The translations under genes were made by a program, and so were the position numbers. Shown in pieces: positions 13,101-27,900 of a stretch of 64,000 nt of DNA (position 1 is the stretch's first letter; every line of letters starts with the position of its first letter). Where the stretch lies: the NCBI GenBank assembly GCA_019096065.1, contig JAGUCH010000001.1:12152001-12216000 (forward strand), given 5' to 3'. Below the pieces are notes generated by a model that was not told where the DNA came from, searched no databases, and saw only the letters and a program-made list of their open reading frames with translations. Source of the DNA: Paracyclopina nana (taxonomy: Eukaryota; Arthropoda; Copepoda; Cyclopoida; Cyclopettidae).

Positions 13101-16100
13101 TTAGAGGAGCCTCGCTGTTGTGATCTTCAAAAGTTCACGAAAAAGTTTTCGAGCCACCAAAAAAAGCAATGAGGATTCAGCTGTAAATAATTGAAAGGGA
13201 ACAGGCAATGTACCACACATTTTTAGGTCATCACGCTGGGAAAATATGAGGAAATGCGATGAAAGGAACTTCATTAAGCCAGCAAAAAAAAGCTCGGAGG
13301 AATCATCTATCACTTTTAAATGTAATTGCACGCCAGCACACTAATCTATACGCCGAGGCCGATTATTACATGGCAGTAGTACACTTTGTAAGGGCGGGGG
13401 CCGTGTGCACGAGTAGCGAGCAGCAGCAAAAAATAGTAGGCCCGCAAAAAAAGGCTGGCAGCAGCCTCTAATGACCTAAATGCGGCCAAGGCCCATTGAA
13501 AAAAATGTGAAGAGGCCTAAAAATGGGCCTGTCGGAACTAGGTCTCTCTGTGCATTGTAGCAAGTCATTGACATAGAAAGAGGCCCTCGGGAGAGAAAGA
13601 ACCAAAAAACGGAGAGGCCTACGAACAACATGCATGCAAAAGACATGACCTTAATTGTGAACTTGACACAATTCCTAGCGTGCCAACTACAAAAAAGGCC
13701 GCAAAAAATAAGGCCTAGCTGGCAACGATAACATGTTTTGCCTTCGTTATTTTTCACCGAGAGGAGGGAACGGTGGGGCGTTTTTTGATCATAGGGATGG
13801 TATATAGCTTTACGTGTACTTTATGCCACTAAGCAGCTAAAGCTTCTTCGATCGATCACTGTGAAGTACTGCACTGAAGTAGTGAAGAAAGGCCATTGGC
13901 CTTTTATGGCCCTATTATGCCCCAGAGTGATCCGGAGGCCTCATTTCAGTTTTTTTGTGCTAAGATCCCCACATTGCTGATGGCCTACTTTCCTAGCCAT
14001 GCTAAACTACGACGGTAGCCATTCGATTACTTTTTTTGCGCGCGGAGAGGCTTTTTTCTCCTTGCCAACATAGGAAACAATACTGCTACGGATACATCAG
14101 TAATTTCATTGGAAAACTTCTAATTGCTCCTCAGCTCCTGTGCTGTTGCTGATGGCAAGAAATATAAAGAAAAAGATAGGAAAAAGTCTACACGTCGTTC
14201 GTTTGACTTGTCGGCTGCTTTTGCCCAAAACGTGAACTTTGTTCATCCTATCATCTTCGAAACTTTTTGACGGTTCAACAATGTTGTATAGTATTGTGTG
14301 TTCTTCGGTATTTTTGTGACTTTTCGCCAAATTCTATTTGGAGGAGGAGAAAAACTACTGCTGCCACGTACAGTTGGAGATACTGCTATATAGGTAGGGG
14401 AAACTTTTAATCATACTTTGGAGCAACTCATGGCTATTCCCCTCGTCTACATCAGCAGACTTTTTGTATTGGACGTATCTTCGTTTTTCTCCATCGCCAA
14501 ATGATTTAGGGAGGGAGAACCATTTGTGGCGGGGCATTCTTAATTCTCCCATTATTATGACAATTTTGTCAAGCCAACCGAAAGCACTTAGCTAGCAAAA
14601 CTTTGTGCCTTCCACTCGAGCGAGTTGGGATTAGTTTCATGTGCAAAAATCAACCAGTGACTCAGCACTTTCCCGCATAGATTTTCGCAGCAAACTACAG
14701 CTCTCTAATGCTACATTATGAATAAACCAAGGGAGGCCTTAATTACCAGGTAATGAGGAAAAACCCAGCTCTGGTTTGGCAAATGCTACACATTACACTA
14801 ATGAAGATAAATCATTCAGGATCGAAGCCATTTTATGGTCGAATGCCCCACCGTACGTAGAACGCGAGTACTGCCCTATTTGCGTAATGTTTTTATGATG
14901 GCACGTGTTCAATTCTCCAGCACGTTCGTAGTAAATGCGATTTGCCTAACTAGCTAGATAATAGTTGCAGTGCGTTGTTAAAACGATCTACTTTTGATTA
15001 GTACTTGCAATATCCTGCTGCAGCAGTTGGGAAACACCTTTAATGGTGTACTGCTAAACTACAGTACTATGCGTAACAGTTACCGATCATGTAGTAGGTG
15101 ATGCTTGTTTTGAACGGAAATGCATGAATCATCTGACAAAAATCTCGATAACACCCCACAATTATGAATCTATTCAAAACAATAACAGCAGTTCGCCGTA
15201 GGAGTATGCGCTCCTCAATGTTTCGTGAAATTGCCAAGGACAGTGGCATGATTTGTGATTTTGTGAAACATTTATGTGTGAAGAAGACCCCTCCTTAGAA
15301 AAGCAATGAAAAAAATCGTGGAATAAGACGTTGACAGCCAGATGGCCGCCGAATCGTTCCCCCAACTTTGATACGAATGAAAACACTTAAAATGCATTCA
15401 CAGAGATCAGCTCCAAAAATTCCGAGATAGTACTCTATAGTAAAGTGGAGGAAAAAACACTCACCACATCGTGCATGCTGCTTGTGGAAATGAAATTCAT
15501 TTTTCGTGGAAAATGATGACAACGCGGCCATAAAGCTCTTGAGTTAAAAAATTGTCCAGTTTCCTCCTTCAGAGCGAATTTATCACATTTTTTCTCCACT
15601 GAATTATCACTTCAAGTGCTCAACACCGAGCGTGCACGAAACTGACGTGATACCGCATTCAGCTGAAGAAACGCGAACTGAGACTTTCGGAACTTGAGCG
15701 GCGTGGACCTACGCAACCTTTCCCGTTTGATACGCTTTACGGGTCGTAATAATAAATGAGAGACCTTCTAACCTTTCTTGCTTCAGCACTTTTCGTGCTC
15801 AATTAAATTGTCAATTAAGCAGCCGCGCGTTTTGAAACTTGAATAAGGTCAGCATAATTAGAGCCTGGCTTAATTATCCCATGTTGTTGATAAGTACATC
15901 ATCGAAATTCCGGCGTTGTTTTTCGGTGTCATCCCAGCATAAGTTTTGAGTCATCATGGGTGATGGAAAACAGATTTGCGGATTCTAAGGTTGCTCCTCC
16001 TCATGTTCAGTTGTGTGATAAATGGGAGTTTCCACTTCAATTTTTCATGTTTTCTGCTAGTTTCCACAGCCGCGCGCATTTTTTCAATTTACTGCTGCTG

Positions 16101-18863
16101 TTGCTCTCCTTTTCCAAAGAGAGCCTAAATTAAGCTCGTAATGATGCAGGAGCGGCAGAAACCTGATTGATGGACCCTTCAGTTCGGCGACTCTTGAATA
16201 ATGTTCTTGGGAAATTGCTTGATGATGAGACAGGCATGACCATCATCATCTCGAAAAAGTTCAAATGGAAAGGGCAGCAGCGACTTCCTAATTATGCTCA
16301 TCTTAAAATAGGAGGTGGCCAAAGAACTGGGTCGTGGTTCCAACTTGGAAGAGCCATAACTCAGATTCCCTCTCTCTCGCTCTCAATTTTGGAGAATAAT
16401 TTGGTTTTGGCTACAAAAATCTGTCGTGATAATCATGCGTGTCGTCGTCATCCTCTTTTGGTTTAGTCTATAGAAGTAGCACCACTGCAACTGTACACCA
16501 TTGAGCCAACAACAACAATAATGATGATGTGATACACATATACTACACAGCATGAAAGAGAGCCAACATTGAGATCCATGTCACAGAAATCTCTGGCGGC
16601 CATAATGAGTCACTGTAGAGGAGGAGGATATTAGTGCACGCAGAACGTGTACACAATAAAGTCTCTGACTAAAAGTGTGCACTTTGACTGTCGTGGAAAA
16701 ACAGATGCAAATTTAACCACTTCTTCTGGCCGACTAGACTCAGCAAAATCGAATGGAGGAATAGAAGAAGAAGGGAGTGTCAGGAGGCAGCAGCCGTGAA
16801 ACTTTTATATTGGAAAGCCATCTGATTTCCCTCCTTTGCATAGCAGAGGAGACAGTGCGACTTTCAAAAAGTGGTGCGAAGTGGGAAAAGTGGAAAAAAC
16901 ACATCATTTACTATGGATGCTCCCCGCGCATTGATATCGTCAGCAAGATGATAAGCTCGCTTTGGACTCTGCAAATGTAATTAGCTTACACAGAACCTTT
17001 TTCATGACATGTGGCTGACTGTGGCTCGGTGCCATTTCAAAGACCTTTTTGACTTCAAAAGGCTCACTCATGTTTAAAGTAGTAGCAAAATATTTGGGGT
17101 CACCAACCACGCGGCTGCTGCAACTTTTGGATCCAGTATACTACTGCTATTTGCTTCGATGCGTATAGCAAAATAGCTACAACCATCTCGCGCTCTGAAG
17201 GATATTGAATTTCAAGCACAATTGAAAACACCCTAGCTTTGCTGCGCGCCACGACCCTTTAGCAATTTGGGAAAAAATACTAGTCTTTGTGGTCCTGATC
17301 CACACAGCCAAAACATCTGCCATGCTTCTTTGATGACCACTATTCAATGCAAAACATTCAAAAAATCAGTCGCTTTTTCAGAGCCAGCTCACCTCAATGC
17401 AGCTCACGTAGTGAAGATACAGGGCACATGCAAAACACGTCGCAGTTCTAAAATGAGACGGTATACTATACATACTACGACGTACTACAGCAGTCCAAGA
17501 ATGTACTACTACTACATTTTTAGAGGGTATGCTATTCAAATCATATTTTCATCTATAGAAATGAACTGACAGGTGGCGACATGCACCTGCTTATTTTAAG
17601 AGCTGCTCCGGAAAATTAGCAAAAAAACCTTTGCAAATTGCCTAGTCAATTTCAAGTGACACTTGACAAGAAGAGTTGTGCTTCGGAAAAAGGGGCCGTG
17701 ATTATCATGGCACAATTGGAGCCAGCAAAAATAGCATTTTACTCTTTGCATTTTTTTTCATTTGCCACCTGTCAAAACAGCAAATGAGTGGCACATCCAG
17801 AGCCTTCTTGGGCGAAGCTAATTCTTCAATTGCCAGGTTGTGGTTTTTTTTGCACATTTGACTGACAGACCTGCGGTTTTCGCAAAGCTGGGCCAATTTA
17901 ACTCCGATATCACCTGCTGCCTGTCTGGCTGATTTTTTTAGTAACCATGACAGACAGACACTCAGATGAGTGACACTCAACTTGTCGTCGAGTAAAATGT
18001 GCTAAAGTAGCCAGGAAATTGCATAGTAGCTGTGTGCAAAAAATCCAAATTGCAATGGTCAGTATGTAGCTGTAGTTCATGAATATAAAAAGGCCTGCTT
18101 GTCAATTTAATGCGAGGAGGGTCAGTGGCCTACTTTCCACTTACTGCACAATAATTTGGGCAAATCTGCTAGGTAAATGAGTCATCTAGTCTGACCATGC
18201 ATGAGTCATGACGATTGTGAAAAATGGCAAAAACAGAAAAGATCCCCGCCGCCACAAAATGGGCCAAGTTTTAACAGATGCGAGCTGCACACCCAGTGTG
18301 GCCCAATCCCAGTTTCCGGTAGATTAAATCCCACGTGAGCCATAAAACCCAGGGCAATAACATTTCATTCCCTCTTCTTTGAAGGAAGCCTGTCTTTTGC
18401 ACTATGGCTGGCAAAAAAAAAAGATTTTGAAGCAATGATGTTGATGATGGCGAGAGCACTGTCAGATACACAACACAACAACTGCTCTGTACGATGTTGG
18501 TAAAAACTTAATTAGAACTGCTCACACTTGGGAAAGCCGTGTCGTTTAGCCAACAAAAGCAGCCAGCTAGGCAGCTTCTTTTACTACTTCTGCTTACGAT
18601 TATGAGGCCCAGCAGACTTCCTGAAGCAAAAAGCATCCACTTCTTTATGTTAGATGCAGGCTTTTTAGAGTGTAGTAACTATACGCTTTTGAATTTGAAA
18701 CAACAGCGCATGCAGACTACTTCTATGATAGTACTTGTGTGCAGCGTAATTACGCAGTCAACCTCAACTTGGGTCGTTTTCATAGAGCAGCTAGGCCTCT
18801 ATAGCTTTGAAAATAGTGGAGCGAAGCAAACGCAATTTGCCTTACTTCGTTGTAGCACACAAG
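4147..18863. other. Gene-poor AT-rich intergenic DNA
   Basis: No gene can be supported across this stretch. Open frames are short, lack domains and have no plausible splice partners that I can recognise. What can be seen is simple-sequence texture: a short CG-repeat tract near 6501-6512, CTACTAC and CATCATC runs, GAGGAGGA runs, and a cluster of AGGCC-containing words at about 13490-13950. Confidence 0.55.
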
Positions 18864-18906
18864 GTGTAGCGCAGATAACGCATTCAGCCCCGAGATGGCG
18901 CTACAC
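18864..18906. repeat. Short perfect inverted repeat (hairpin)
   Basis: GTGTAGCGC at 18864-18872 is exactly mirrored by GCGCTACAC at 18898-18906, with a 25-base loop. It is short and may be a fragment of a small interspersed repeat or a chance hairpin. No gene is attached to it. Confidence 0.45.
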
Positions 18907-21900
18907 GTTATTACGAGTACGTTAGAATCGGGCTGGCTCTGCAGCTCGCTTGAGTGCGTCAATTGTATATCGTTCTCGACTAGCCAGCCCATGCAGTCTT
19001 ACCCAAGCAGAGGAAGAATTTTTAACTTCTGCCGCAAAATGCTGACCAGTATGCTGAAGCTGCGTGCTGTTTAAGAGGCTGTAATAAACGAGGCGAAGAT
19101 GCTAAATGTAATTAGTGTACCAGATCATATTAAGCATGGGGGAACATCGTAATAGCTGCCAGGTTGACTAGACACAAAGTGCTTCATTTTGGCTTTTAAT
19201 TGCAACTTATGACAGGGTTTAAACGCGCTCCGGTCAAGTAGTGACTTAAGCCAAATCAGCCCAACTTGCAGCCGGTCACTCAGGCCGGCGCTAGAATTTG
19301 CCCCACGAGCAGACGCATTCTCGACGCACTCTCTTATTAATCACTTCAGGTGCAGCTGCCCTGAGCGCGCACTCTCACTAACTCTGAGCTAGTCAGAGTA
19401 GCAGGCTTGGCTTTTTATGATGTGAGGCTTTTGGGGTTTTGGCACTTTCTGCAATAGATCGACTTGTTTTACTAAATCCTAACATTAACTCTCATAAAAG
19501 ATAAATACGACAATTTGGCGATTCAAGTGCTTCAAAATCATTAGAAAAAGTTCCTCAAGTAGCCCGCTAGGCCAAATGTGACAATCCAAACTAACCGAAA
19601 GGTAAGACTTACTTTCAGATTTAGCTAATTACCACCCCATTTGTAGACCGGTTAATATGAAAGCAGAACTTTATATTGGGTCATTTCTGGTGCACCAAGC
19701 GGCCCTCAATATAGTGTTGTGAGTAAATGGATGTTTCCTGCAATTTTAAGCTCATTTGCAGCTACACCACTTTAGATGTGACAGCGCCATACTATATAGT
19801 GTATACTTCTCCACTCCTCCGCTGTGGTGGCAAATCTAATTTTGATACTAGGTTTCCCAGACCACTTTTCGTGTTTCATGGCCACTGTATGTATGTAGCA
19901 AGGATAATGTACTACACTTCTGTATCATAGCAGTATCTGTTGAAAAAGAAGATGCATCGGCATTAATCAGCCCGATTTTTTCTCTATGTTGTATCGCATA
20001 GTAGGAGCAGCAGCAATCCCAGACTTAGCCAAGATTTATCTCTTGATTATGGCGAGCACGTCTTTTTGGTTTCCATCACCATGATTAACTTTCAGTCTGT
20101 TGGCAAAAACGAGATACCAATTTGTCTCTCAAGAGGGCCAAAAGAAAGGGAAAACATTTGTTTTACCCTTCATATATGGCACCAGTGTACTCTACTAGCT
20201 TACTATGATGCTGGCAGAAGCAGAAGCAATTTTCCTCAGTATTTTATCATTTGTGAGCAACAAAGGCTGCTTCACCACAGTAGTAAGAGCGTGATTTTAG
20301 CTCCCTAGCTCTCGAATAAATCTCATATAAGTGAAACGGGGAGTCTCAAACAAAGGTTAAAGGCTGGAGGCTAAAGACAACAAAGCAATCACCCTGTATC
20401 GACACTCTACACGTAAAAAAAGGGGAGAAGCCAGGTTTATTTGAGAAACCCCCAATTTGAGCATCATCCCTTCTATATACCAACAGCCAAGTCTCAAGGG
20501 TTTACCCACCACCTCAGCTCCGTATTTCGCGAACAAAGACTGCACACGGCAACAGCAGTAGTAAAAAGTGAGATTGCGAAATGGTTTTTCCACCTCTCTC
20601 CTTCTGGAATTACATCCATGGGGCTTTCTATTTGAGTAAAAAGTAGTGAAGTGGCTTTCTGAAATCGAGTTTGGCACAACCCCCCCTAAGGACAACCAAA
20701 GCTCACTACATTTGGAGCTTGTGCCATTATCACCAAAGTCAGGACTGTCGACCTTTCTTTTCCTCTCTGGAGAAATGACCAAAAGGTACACGCTATAAAA
20801 TCTCCAGGTCCTGCTGCTACATAAAAACAACAACCAAGCAAGCTTTCCTGTACTATGTAGCTACACTACTGCGTAGTAGTATCGAAATTCGAGCACTTTC
20901 CTTGCACACATGTTCGAGATGTCAAGGTATCCACTGCGGATTTGGAGACGTTTCTTAACTGCATTTGCAGCAGTGGACTAGCTCTTCTTCTGCTTCTTCT
21001 ATTGGGACAGTTTTCACGATAAAAACTTGGTCATGGTCGTTAGTGCAGAGAAATGAGCCCAATCTTTGTTGGAAAGTTCCCAACGCATCGAGCCTTGCAG
21101 CACGCAGGAATGTAGTTAATTTTTCAGTTCTGACACGGCGTACAAAGTATTACATACCGAGCTAGGCTTTTCTGATGAATATTCAATCTTCTCAATTACT
21201 ATGTGGTAAAAGTTCCATCAGTGGAGCGAGAGAGATATTACCTTTCGGCAATAACAGCTCACGAAATGGATTTACTATACGTATTGCTGCTGCTATCATA
21301 ATGCATGGTGTAATGAAACAATCTAAGCTTTTTACGACAGGGAAACCTGCTTTTTATCGACATTATTGACGTCAACTGTGCCTCTTAGAATCGAGGACTT
21401 TCCCGAACTTCGTCGTTCGTCGCTTTTTTTTTCTTTACGTTGCGTCGTTAGGTGCAAAGATTTTTGGCAAAAACTGTTGTAAACGCGCGAGAGCACTGAT
21501 ATGCCTTTCTCACCTATTTTCTGCATGCATCTTAGCACATATACGCTGTGCAATGGCAAAAAAACGGTGAGTTCAGTTGAACTAGAATAAGCTGGCAAAC
21601 ATCATCAGCAAAGAGTTAACGTGTATGCATGCACGAATAGAGGAAGCTTTCAAAACTCTCAGTTGTTAGTTAAGACGAAGGCAGCTGAGGCGTAATTTCA
21701 GTAACAATTGTTACATGATACTAACAGCAGTAGTAGCTGCCTGGGCTCATTTCAAGGACTGCTTATTTTCATGTTTACAGCTAGTTGCTCGAGTGGAAGT
21801 CAGCCGAAAATCATTAGGGAAAATCAAAGGATTTGCTTAGCTCTCCTATGAGTTGCCACTAATTAGGATCAATTAACAGAGTGCATTTGACCACCATCAA

Positions 21901-24900
21901 TTACTCCTTACTTTTTGCAAGTGGGAGCCAAAAGTGTGCAAAAGACAATTTTGGTGCATGGAAAAGTTATTTACGACTACAGATATTCAAAACCCCTTTT
22001 CAGTGCTGTAGCACAATTACTGAAGAAGCAGGAGAAGCGGGGTTTTGAGAGTATTTGAACAGGAGAGGAGGAGTGGCAATCATAAATAGCTAGAGCTCGC
22101 ACAAAAAAAGGTGAAACGTCAGTCACACATAAACTATGCACACATTCAACATACACTGGGATTTGAACTGCGTTTTGCTGACCTTAATAGAATTAGGCCT
22201 TCCCCGAGCTTCATGCGCAATAGCACCTTGTAGGAAGCAAGATAGCTCGCAAAAACGTTTACTATGAGAGTACTTGGGCTGTGGCCAACACTTCTTCGGA
22301 ATAAATACATAAAAGTACGTAAGTAGGCCAAAATGTGCGAGCAAGAAAATGAGTTTTGCGGGCCTATAGGCCTGTGTAAGCCTAGTTGCAAAAAGAATAG
22401 TAGTACATTCTCACGGCCCTCAGTCAAAACTGAGCTTTGTTGCCACGCAGGGGAAGGAGTGCAAAGTAGTTGCTAAAAATGAACTGCAGCTAGTACGACT
22501 ACTACTACATGATCTTATTACAGTCTTGAGACTCGCGCGCATTTTCTCATAAAAGCAGGATCCAGCAGAGTCTGCGAATAAATCAAGTGAAAAAGTTTCC
22601 TGCTAGAACCACTCTGGAGACATAACTCAACCGATTTCTTGGAATTTTAAGCAGTTGTTTTGGCGAAACGGAAGGCCAGGGCTATTTGGTGATTTATGCC
22701 TTGAGAAATGTATTCAGGCAGGTTGGTTTTCTAATGTCCCAGGAGCAGAAAAAATTTTGCTGTTTCCCGAGCAGTTGCTGTCGTGGCCAAGGATTAATTT
22801 GATTCGAGCTAGCTAGTAGTATTGCATGATTTACTGCCTTATCAAGGCCGCAGTCTCGTAACTCTTGAAGGCTGTCATATCCAAGGTCTCATCTTGTTTT
22901 CCTTGCCTCCTCCTCTTTTACGAATTACCACTTGTAATGTAGTATAACTTGAGTATGTAGGCAGCTGCGGCCAAAGCTAAGACTTTGCTCATGTGCCCAC
23001 GGGTTATAAAGCTGCATCTCCGGTAACTGCTTACCATTTTGCGAAGGTAGCGCAATTACGTGCTTCTGTGCGAATGTGGGAACAGGCTACAATCAGATGA
23101 TCTGGGCGCTGGAGAACACACTTCTACGAGGACACGGCGCGTGAAAGCATGCGATAGCCCTACTTTATACATCATCAAGTTGAATTTCAGCATTTTGGGA
23201 GGCATGACGAAGATGTCAACCTGTAGTAGTCGTAGTAGGAGGAAGCCTTGAGAAAGATGCATTGCGCTCAATCATTCAACGTCGACATTTCAAGTCAGGC
23301 TTGCACATCAATATGATAGCTACGAAGAAGTAGTAGATTATGGTGGAAAGTTGCAGCTTTCACTTCTTGGCTAGCGCAGAAATGAGAAAATGTTGAAAAT
23401 TTTAGCTATTGTGCTTGATGATCCCTAGCATCCGTCTGTCGAAAGCAGAAGGTGTTGCCACAACTCTCGCGAGCAGTAGCGAACAAATGAGCTTTCACAT
23501 TACAGGTACTACATCGTCCGCCGAGCGTTTTTACTTAAAAGTGTAACTTTCTGCACTTAAGATAATTGAACCATAAATTACGACAAGTTGGATTGACTGA
23601 TGTGCCATGACATTTGGCTTGTCTTCCACTAGCAGAAGCCTTTCAGATATATTGGATCAACAAACAGTTTGCAGGTCACTGTATAGTACGCAGCCTTTCA
23701 AGTAGTGCTACTTTGAAATGTTGTCAGGTGCCAAGAGGGGCTTAACTTTTTGCGCCGCCGTATGTACTGCACAGTATGTGCTTTGGTACGCTCAACTGCA
23801 CACTTGCGCGTATACTCAGTGCCCAGAAAATCGATGTCGTAGCACACCTAGCATTGATTCTAAATCGCATGCCATTATGCTATTTTGCCTTAATAACGGC
23901 CGTTCGTCATCAAATAGTCTAGTAGAAGTTGGCACACGCAAGTTTGCAATGCGGCAAATGCCTAGGCGCATTTTTTGTCTCGTCGTCCAAGACCACGCAA
24001 GCATTTGCCAAAACGCCACCATGTCATGGCTACCAGGGCCAAGACTCTTTTTTGAGATTGATGTGTTTGCACAATTTCTGTTTGGCAAAATTCAAATTGG
24101 ATTTTCCTGCTGCTGCTCGAAGATGAGATGCTGCTATACCTAGCTTGCTCGTGCGCGCGCGCGCGTGCTCTCGTGAGCTTTATAGACCTCAATTTGAAAA
24201 GTTAGCCGAGCTTAAAATACTGTAGAAGGGAAAGCAGATAGTCTTCTTTGATCTTTCTACTTCCAACTGGAATTTAGATGGTGTCATTAGCAATCTTCTT
24301 TGTGTCAATTCCCAACTTTGTTCCTCATCCTCCTCATTTCAGCTGAAGAAACTTTCCTATAATGGAATGACCGAAATCTGTTACTCCTCGCGTTTTTAAT
24401 GTGCTGCATTTTAAAGAAGAGCCAAGCTAAGCCCTTTAGTATACACTCATATAGAGTATACAGATTAATAACCCAGAGGGCTAAGTACATGGTATTGCAC
24501 CTAGCTAGCTGGTTGGCGGCTGGCTGTAATATCCAGATCTACCAGCAAACCAATAATTTTGTTCACGAGCACCGAGCGACTAGGAGTGATTTACGAGTCG
24601 TCGACAAAAGGGGCTTTTTGCATTCGTTCGTACAGGATTTTACTGCTTTTGCAATTTAATGCCTCCTTTAAATGGGCCAGCAGCAGTTGGACCGAGCTTG
24701 TTCACATGCTTGAATAATGGCTCTTAGCTCGGATTGAGCCCAAGTTTAGCATATACTTTGTGTGTGCACACAGCCTTTTTCGAGACTTATGCTTAAAAAT
24801 AGCCAGTGCAGTTCTAAAGTAGCCATATTGTTTATGGGTCGCGCAACGTTCCAGTTAAGGTACTATTGCATTTGAGTAGTATGGTAGTAGCTTTGCAAAA

Positions 24901-27900
24901 TCGATTTTAGCAAGCCCTAAACTATGCAAAGAGCTGGCTGGCTGACTGCAAATTAGTCCTCCTCGCGCGATTCACTTAAGAATGTGGTATACATTTACTA
25001 TATTCAGCCAGCTAGCCAGGCGTGTCTTCTGTTCCCCATTATGTGGTACACACACACACAGTGTACTCTACTTTTCATACTATACCCATTCCGACCGAGA
25101 TAATTTTACGAGCATTCAATGCATAACCATAAAAGACTCCCCTCTTCTAGCACATAGCACTTCTGCGCTGTGACAGCGAAAAATGGAGCATTTTTGTGCG
25201 AGCTGCGACATAGTCGGCAGTATCGAGATCTTCTAATGATTAGCAATAGAATGCAAACTGAAAGGAGGTTGCAGGCGTAGTCACATCAAAGTCATAACTT
25301 GTGAGCACAAACTTTCCTGCTCTCTGTGCATTATGTGCTATATACACACTTTCCCTGTTAGTCAATATATTGTAGTCAAATCTACTTTATACGCAGAGCG
25401 CAACAGATCAAAGCTTTTACTTCGATTAAGCCTGATCGGAAGGTGCTCTTTGATTTTCCCACCTTCATATGCTCAAGCTGGCTGCTTTCCATATTGGTCA
25501 CTAATATTGGGCAAAAGTGGAAGTTTGCGAGGAGAATTCCCCAGACGTCCATCAACGTTTGCCGCAAGTAAATAAAATGTACTACTTCTTCAGCTGCAGT
25601 GGCCAACCAATTTGTACCGTATTTGTCCAGCTCCAATTAGTACCCAATCTTCATTTCCTTTTGGCAAATGTCAGCAAAAAGCGCAATTATTGCAGTTTTC
25701 CCCCACTATTGTAGGCATCCTCACCTAGCAGTTGGCAGCTCACAAAAACCAGTCAAATTCCTCTGTGTAATGAAAACTGCTGCTTCAGAATCAAAGTTAA
25801 TGAAGGAAGGCACGAGTCTTGTTCTTGTGTGCGCAATAAACTCGGCAAAGTTGAAATGTCTGCTCAAGATGTTACAAGCAACGCCGCGCGCTGCTCATCA
25901 GTGAGGATCGTGAGGACGTTAAAATATTTCAGCATACTGCTGTGGCATGTTAAATAATTAGACCAGCTTTTGAAAGAACTTGCACACGAAGGAGAAGAAG
26001 AAGAAGGAGACGAAGAAGTTTCTACATCGTCCTACTTGAGAGACATTTGCTTTGGCAGTTGTCAACTCAGAAAGGTATCTCATTTCCCTCCAGAAGCTCT
26101 CTAGAGCCTTCTTCAGAGAGGCCCAACTTCCTTCTTCAAACGTAGCAGTGTATATAGCAGTGCTACGGCGCTTAGAAAGTCGGTGTTTTTTGAGCCTGAA
26201 AAAGCAGTTTTTGAAAAAAATGTTCAGCCTCATGCACGTCCCATGGGACATCTATGACACAAGAGAATGCACACCCAAAATACCTACATATTGCCATCTG
26301 AAAAATTATCCCGAAAATGTGGTCACTGACAGAACACTACTATTGTGTTACTGCATAGTGTCAGTCAGCCGGCGGCATGCTTTCAGTCTTCTGATTTGTT
26401 GCATGCCACTAATGCCCTTTTCGTGTCACAGGCTCTCTTGATTGATATAACATTAGATATGCCTCAGTGCAGCAGTGCCTAGCTAAAAAGGGGCTATAGT
26501 GACTAAATTAATGATGGAATGGGTCGCTTCTATGTATGGCTATAATTAGAATTCCACACTCTCTGCAGTACTGAAAGATTGTTATCTTATAGGAAACAGG
26601 ATGGGAACTTATCTCGTTATTTAAAGGAAACTGCAGAGATATACTATGCAGTTACTATGACGAGGGGCAAAGAATTGCTGGAGTGCTGCTCTCCATCTAC
26701 ATGGCAAATTATTTAAAACTCGAGAGGTGATTTATGCAATCAATCCTCCGAAGCATGGAGGCAGATTTGCTTACAGGCATATAGAGTACGCGTACTTCAT
26801 ACTTAAGTAAGTGGCATCAAGATTTGCGCGCGTAAAGTTTGGATCCGGATGCAATGTCAATAACGCCTTGGGGCTCACCCATATGGGGATTTTCCTGTCT
26901 GGAGAAACGACGTCTTATGCGTCTCACGTGTCAGGTCATTTTTCAGCATGTGTTCAGTAGAGGCAGAGCGCAACCCGTTGTTCAATTACGTTTTACTTGA
27001 CGAAGAACGCTTTACATCATGAAAAAAGTTGCTGCTGCTGCTGAATGCATGCGTATTTTATGCCAAACTATGCAGTAGGATCGATTGCTATGGGGCAATG
27101 TGCCGGCAGATGTTGCAAACATTGAAGACATTTGCATATTATTAGAAAAGATGCCCTAAAATTGGATTTCGATCAGCGATGGCGGAGCAAAACAACGGCT
27201 TTAGTCATCATTAGCCTTCAAGGCCACTTGTATGCGGCGAACGGTGTGAAAAATACAGCGCATTGGTCACGCATTTCTATGTTTTGTTTAAATGATGACC
27301 AATTTCCGCCGTGCTGCTGCGTTACGTTATTTGCGGCTGAAATTAGGCATACTTGTGCTTTTTATTAAACAACGTCGTTTTTAACAAGACGCCACATAAT
27401 AGGGAAGATTTTGTGGCTATCAATTACAGAAGATAACCAAAAAGGTACGTAGCCAAGAAGTAAGAAGACGCTTCAGTTTTTTTCTGGCCCTATAGTTTAG
27501 GGGCTTCCTGTAATTAGAAAGATTTAACGACTCCACTTCACGTTCTCCGCATTAATAGTCACAAAATGATGTTTACGCGGGCTTAATTATAGAATATTTT
27601 CTATGCTATATGCATCTGCTGGAAAAAGAGCAGCGAGAGCATCTTTTTCCTCACTACTGTTCTACTATATACACTGCTATTTTGTGCACATCAGCCAAGA
27701 TTTGCATGCATTATTCTCTCCCATGCATGCGTGCCACCAACATTCACCAACAGTATACCAGCTTTGTGATATGTGTAGCTTTCCATGTAGCAAAAAATGG
27801 GGAAGAAGAAAAATGATAAACAGTTCCATTTCAAAGCCGCATACCACCACCACAAGACTCAGCACTTTGTGGTAAAAATCGGTAAAAAGATCTGTTTGAC

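Noticed and set aside
20357..20833. 158-codon minus-strand open frame
   Set aside because: There is no family resemblance, the composition looks random, and there is no supporting splice or poly(A) context.
23718..24143. 141-codon plus-strand open frame
   Set aside because: It is Cys-rich and random-looking, overlaps other frames and has no recognisable domain.
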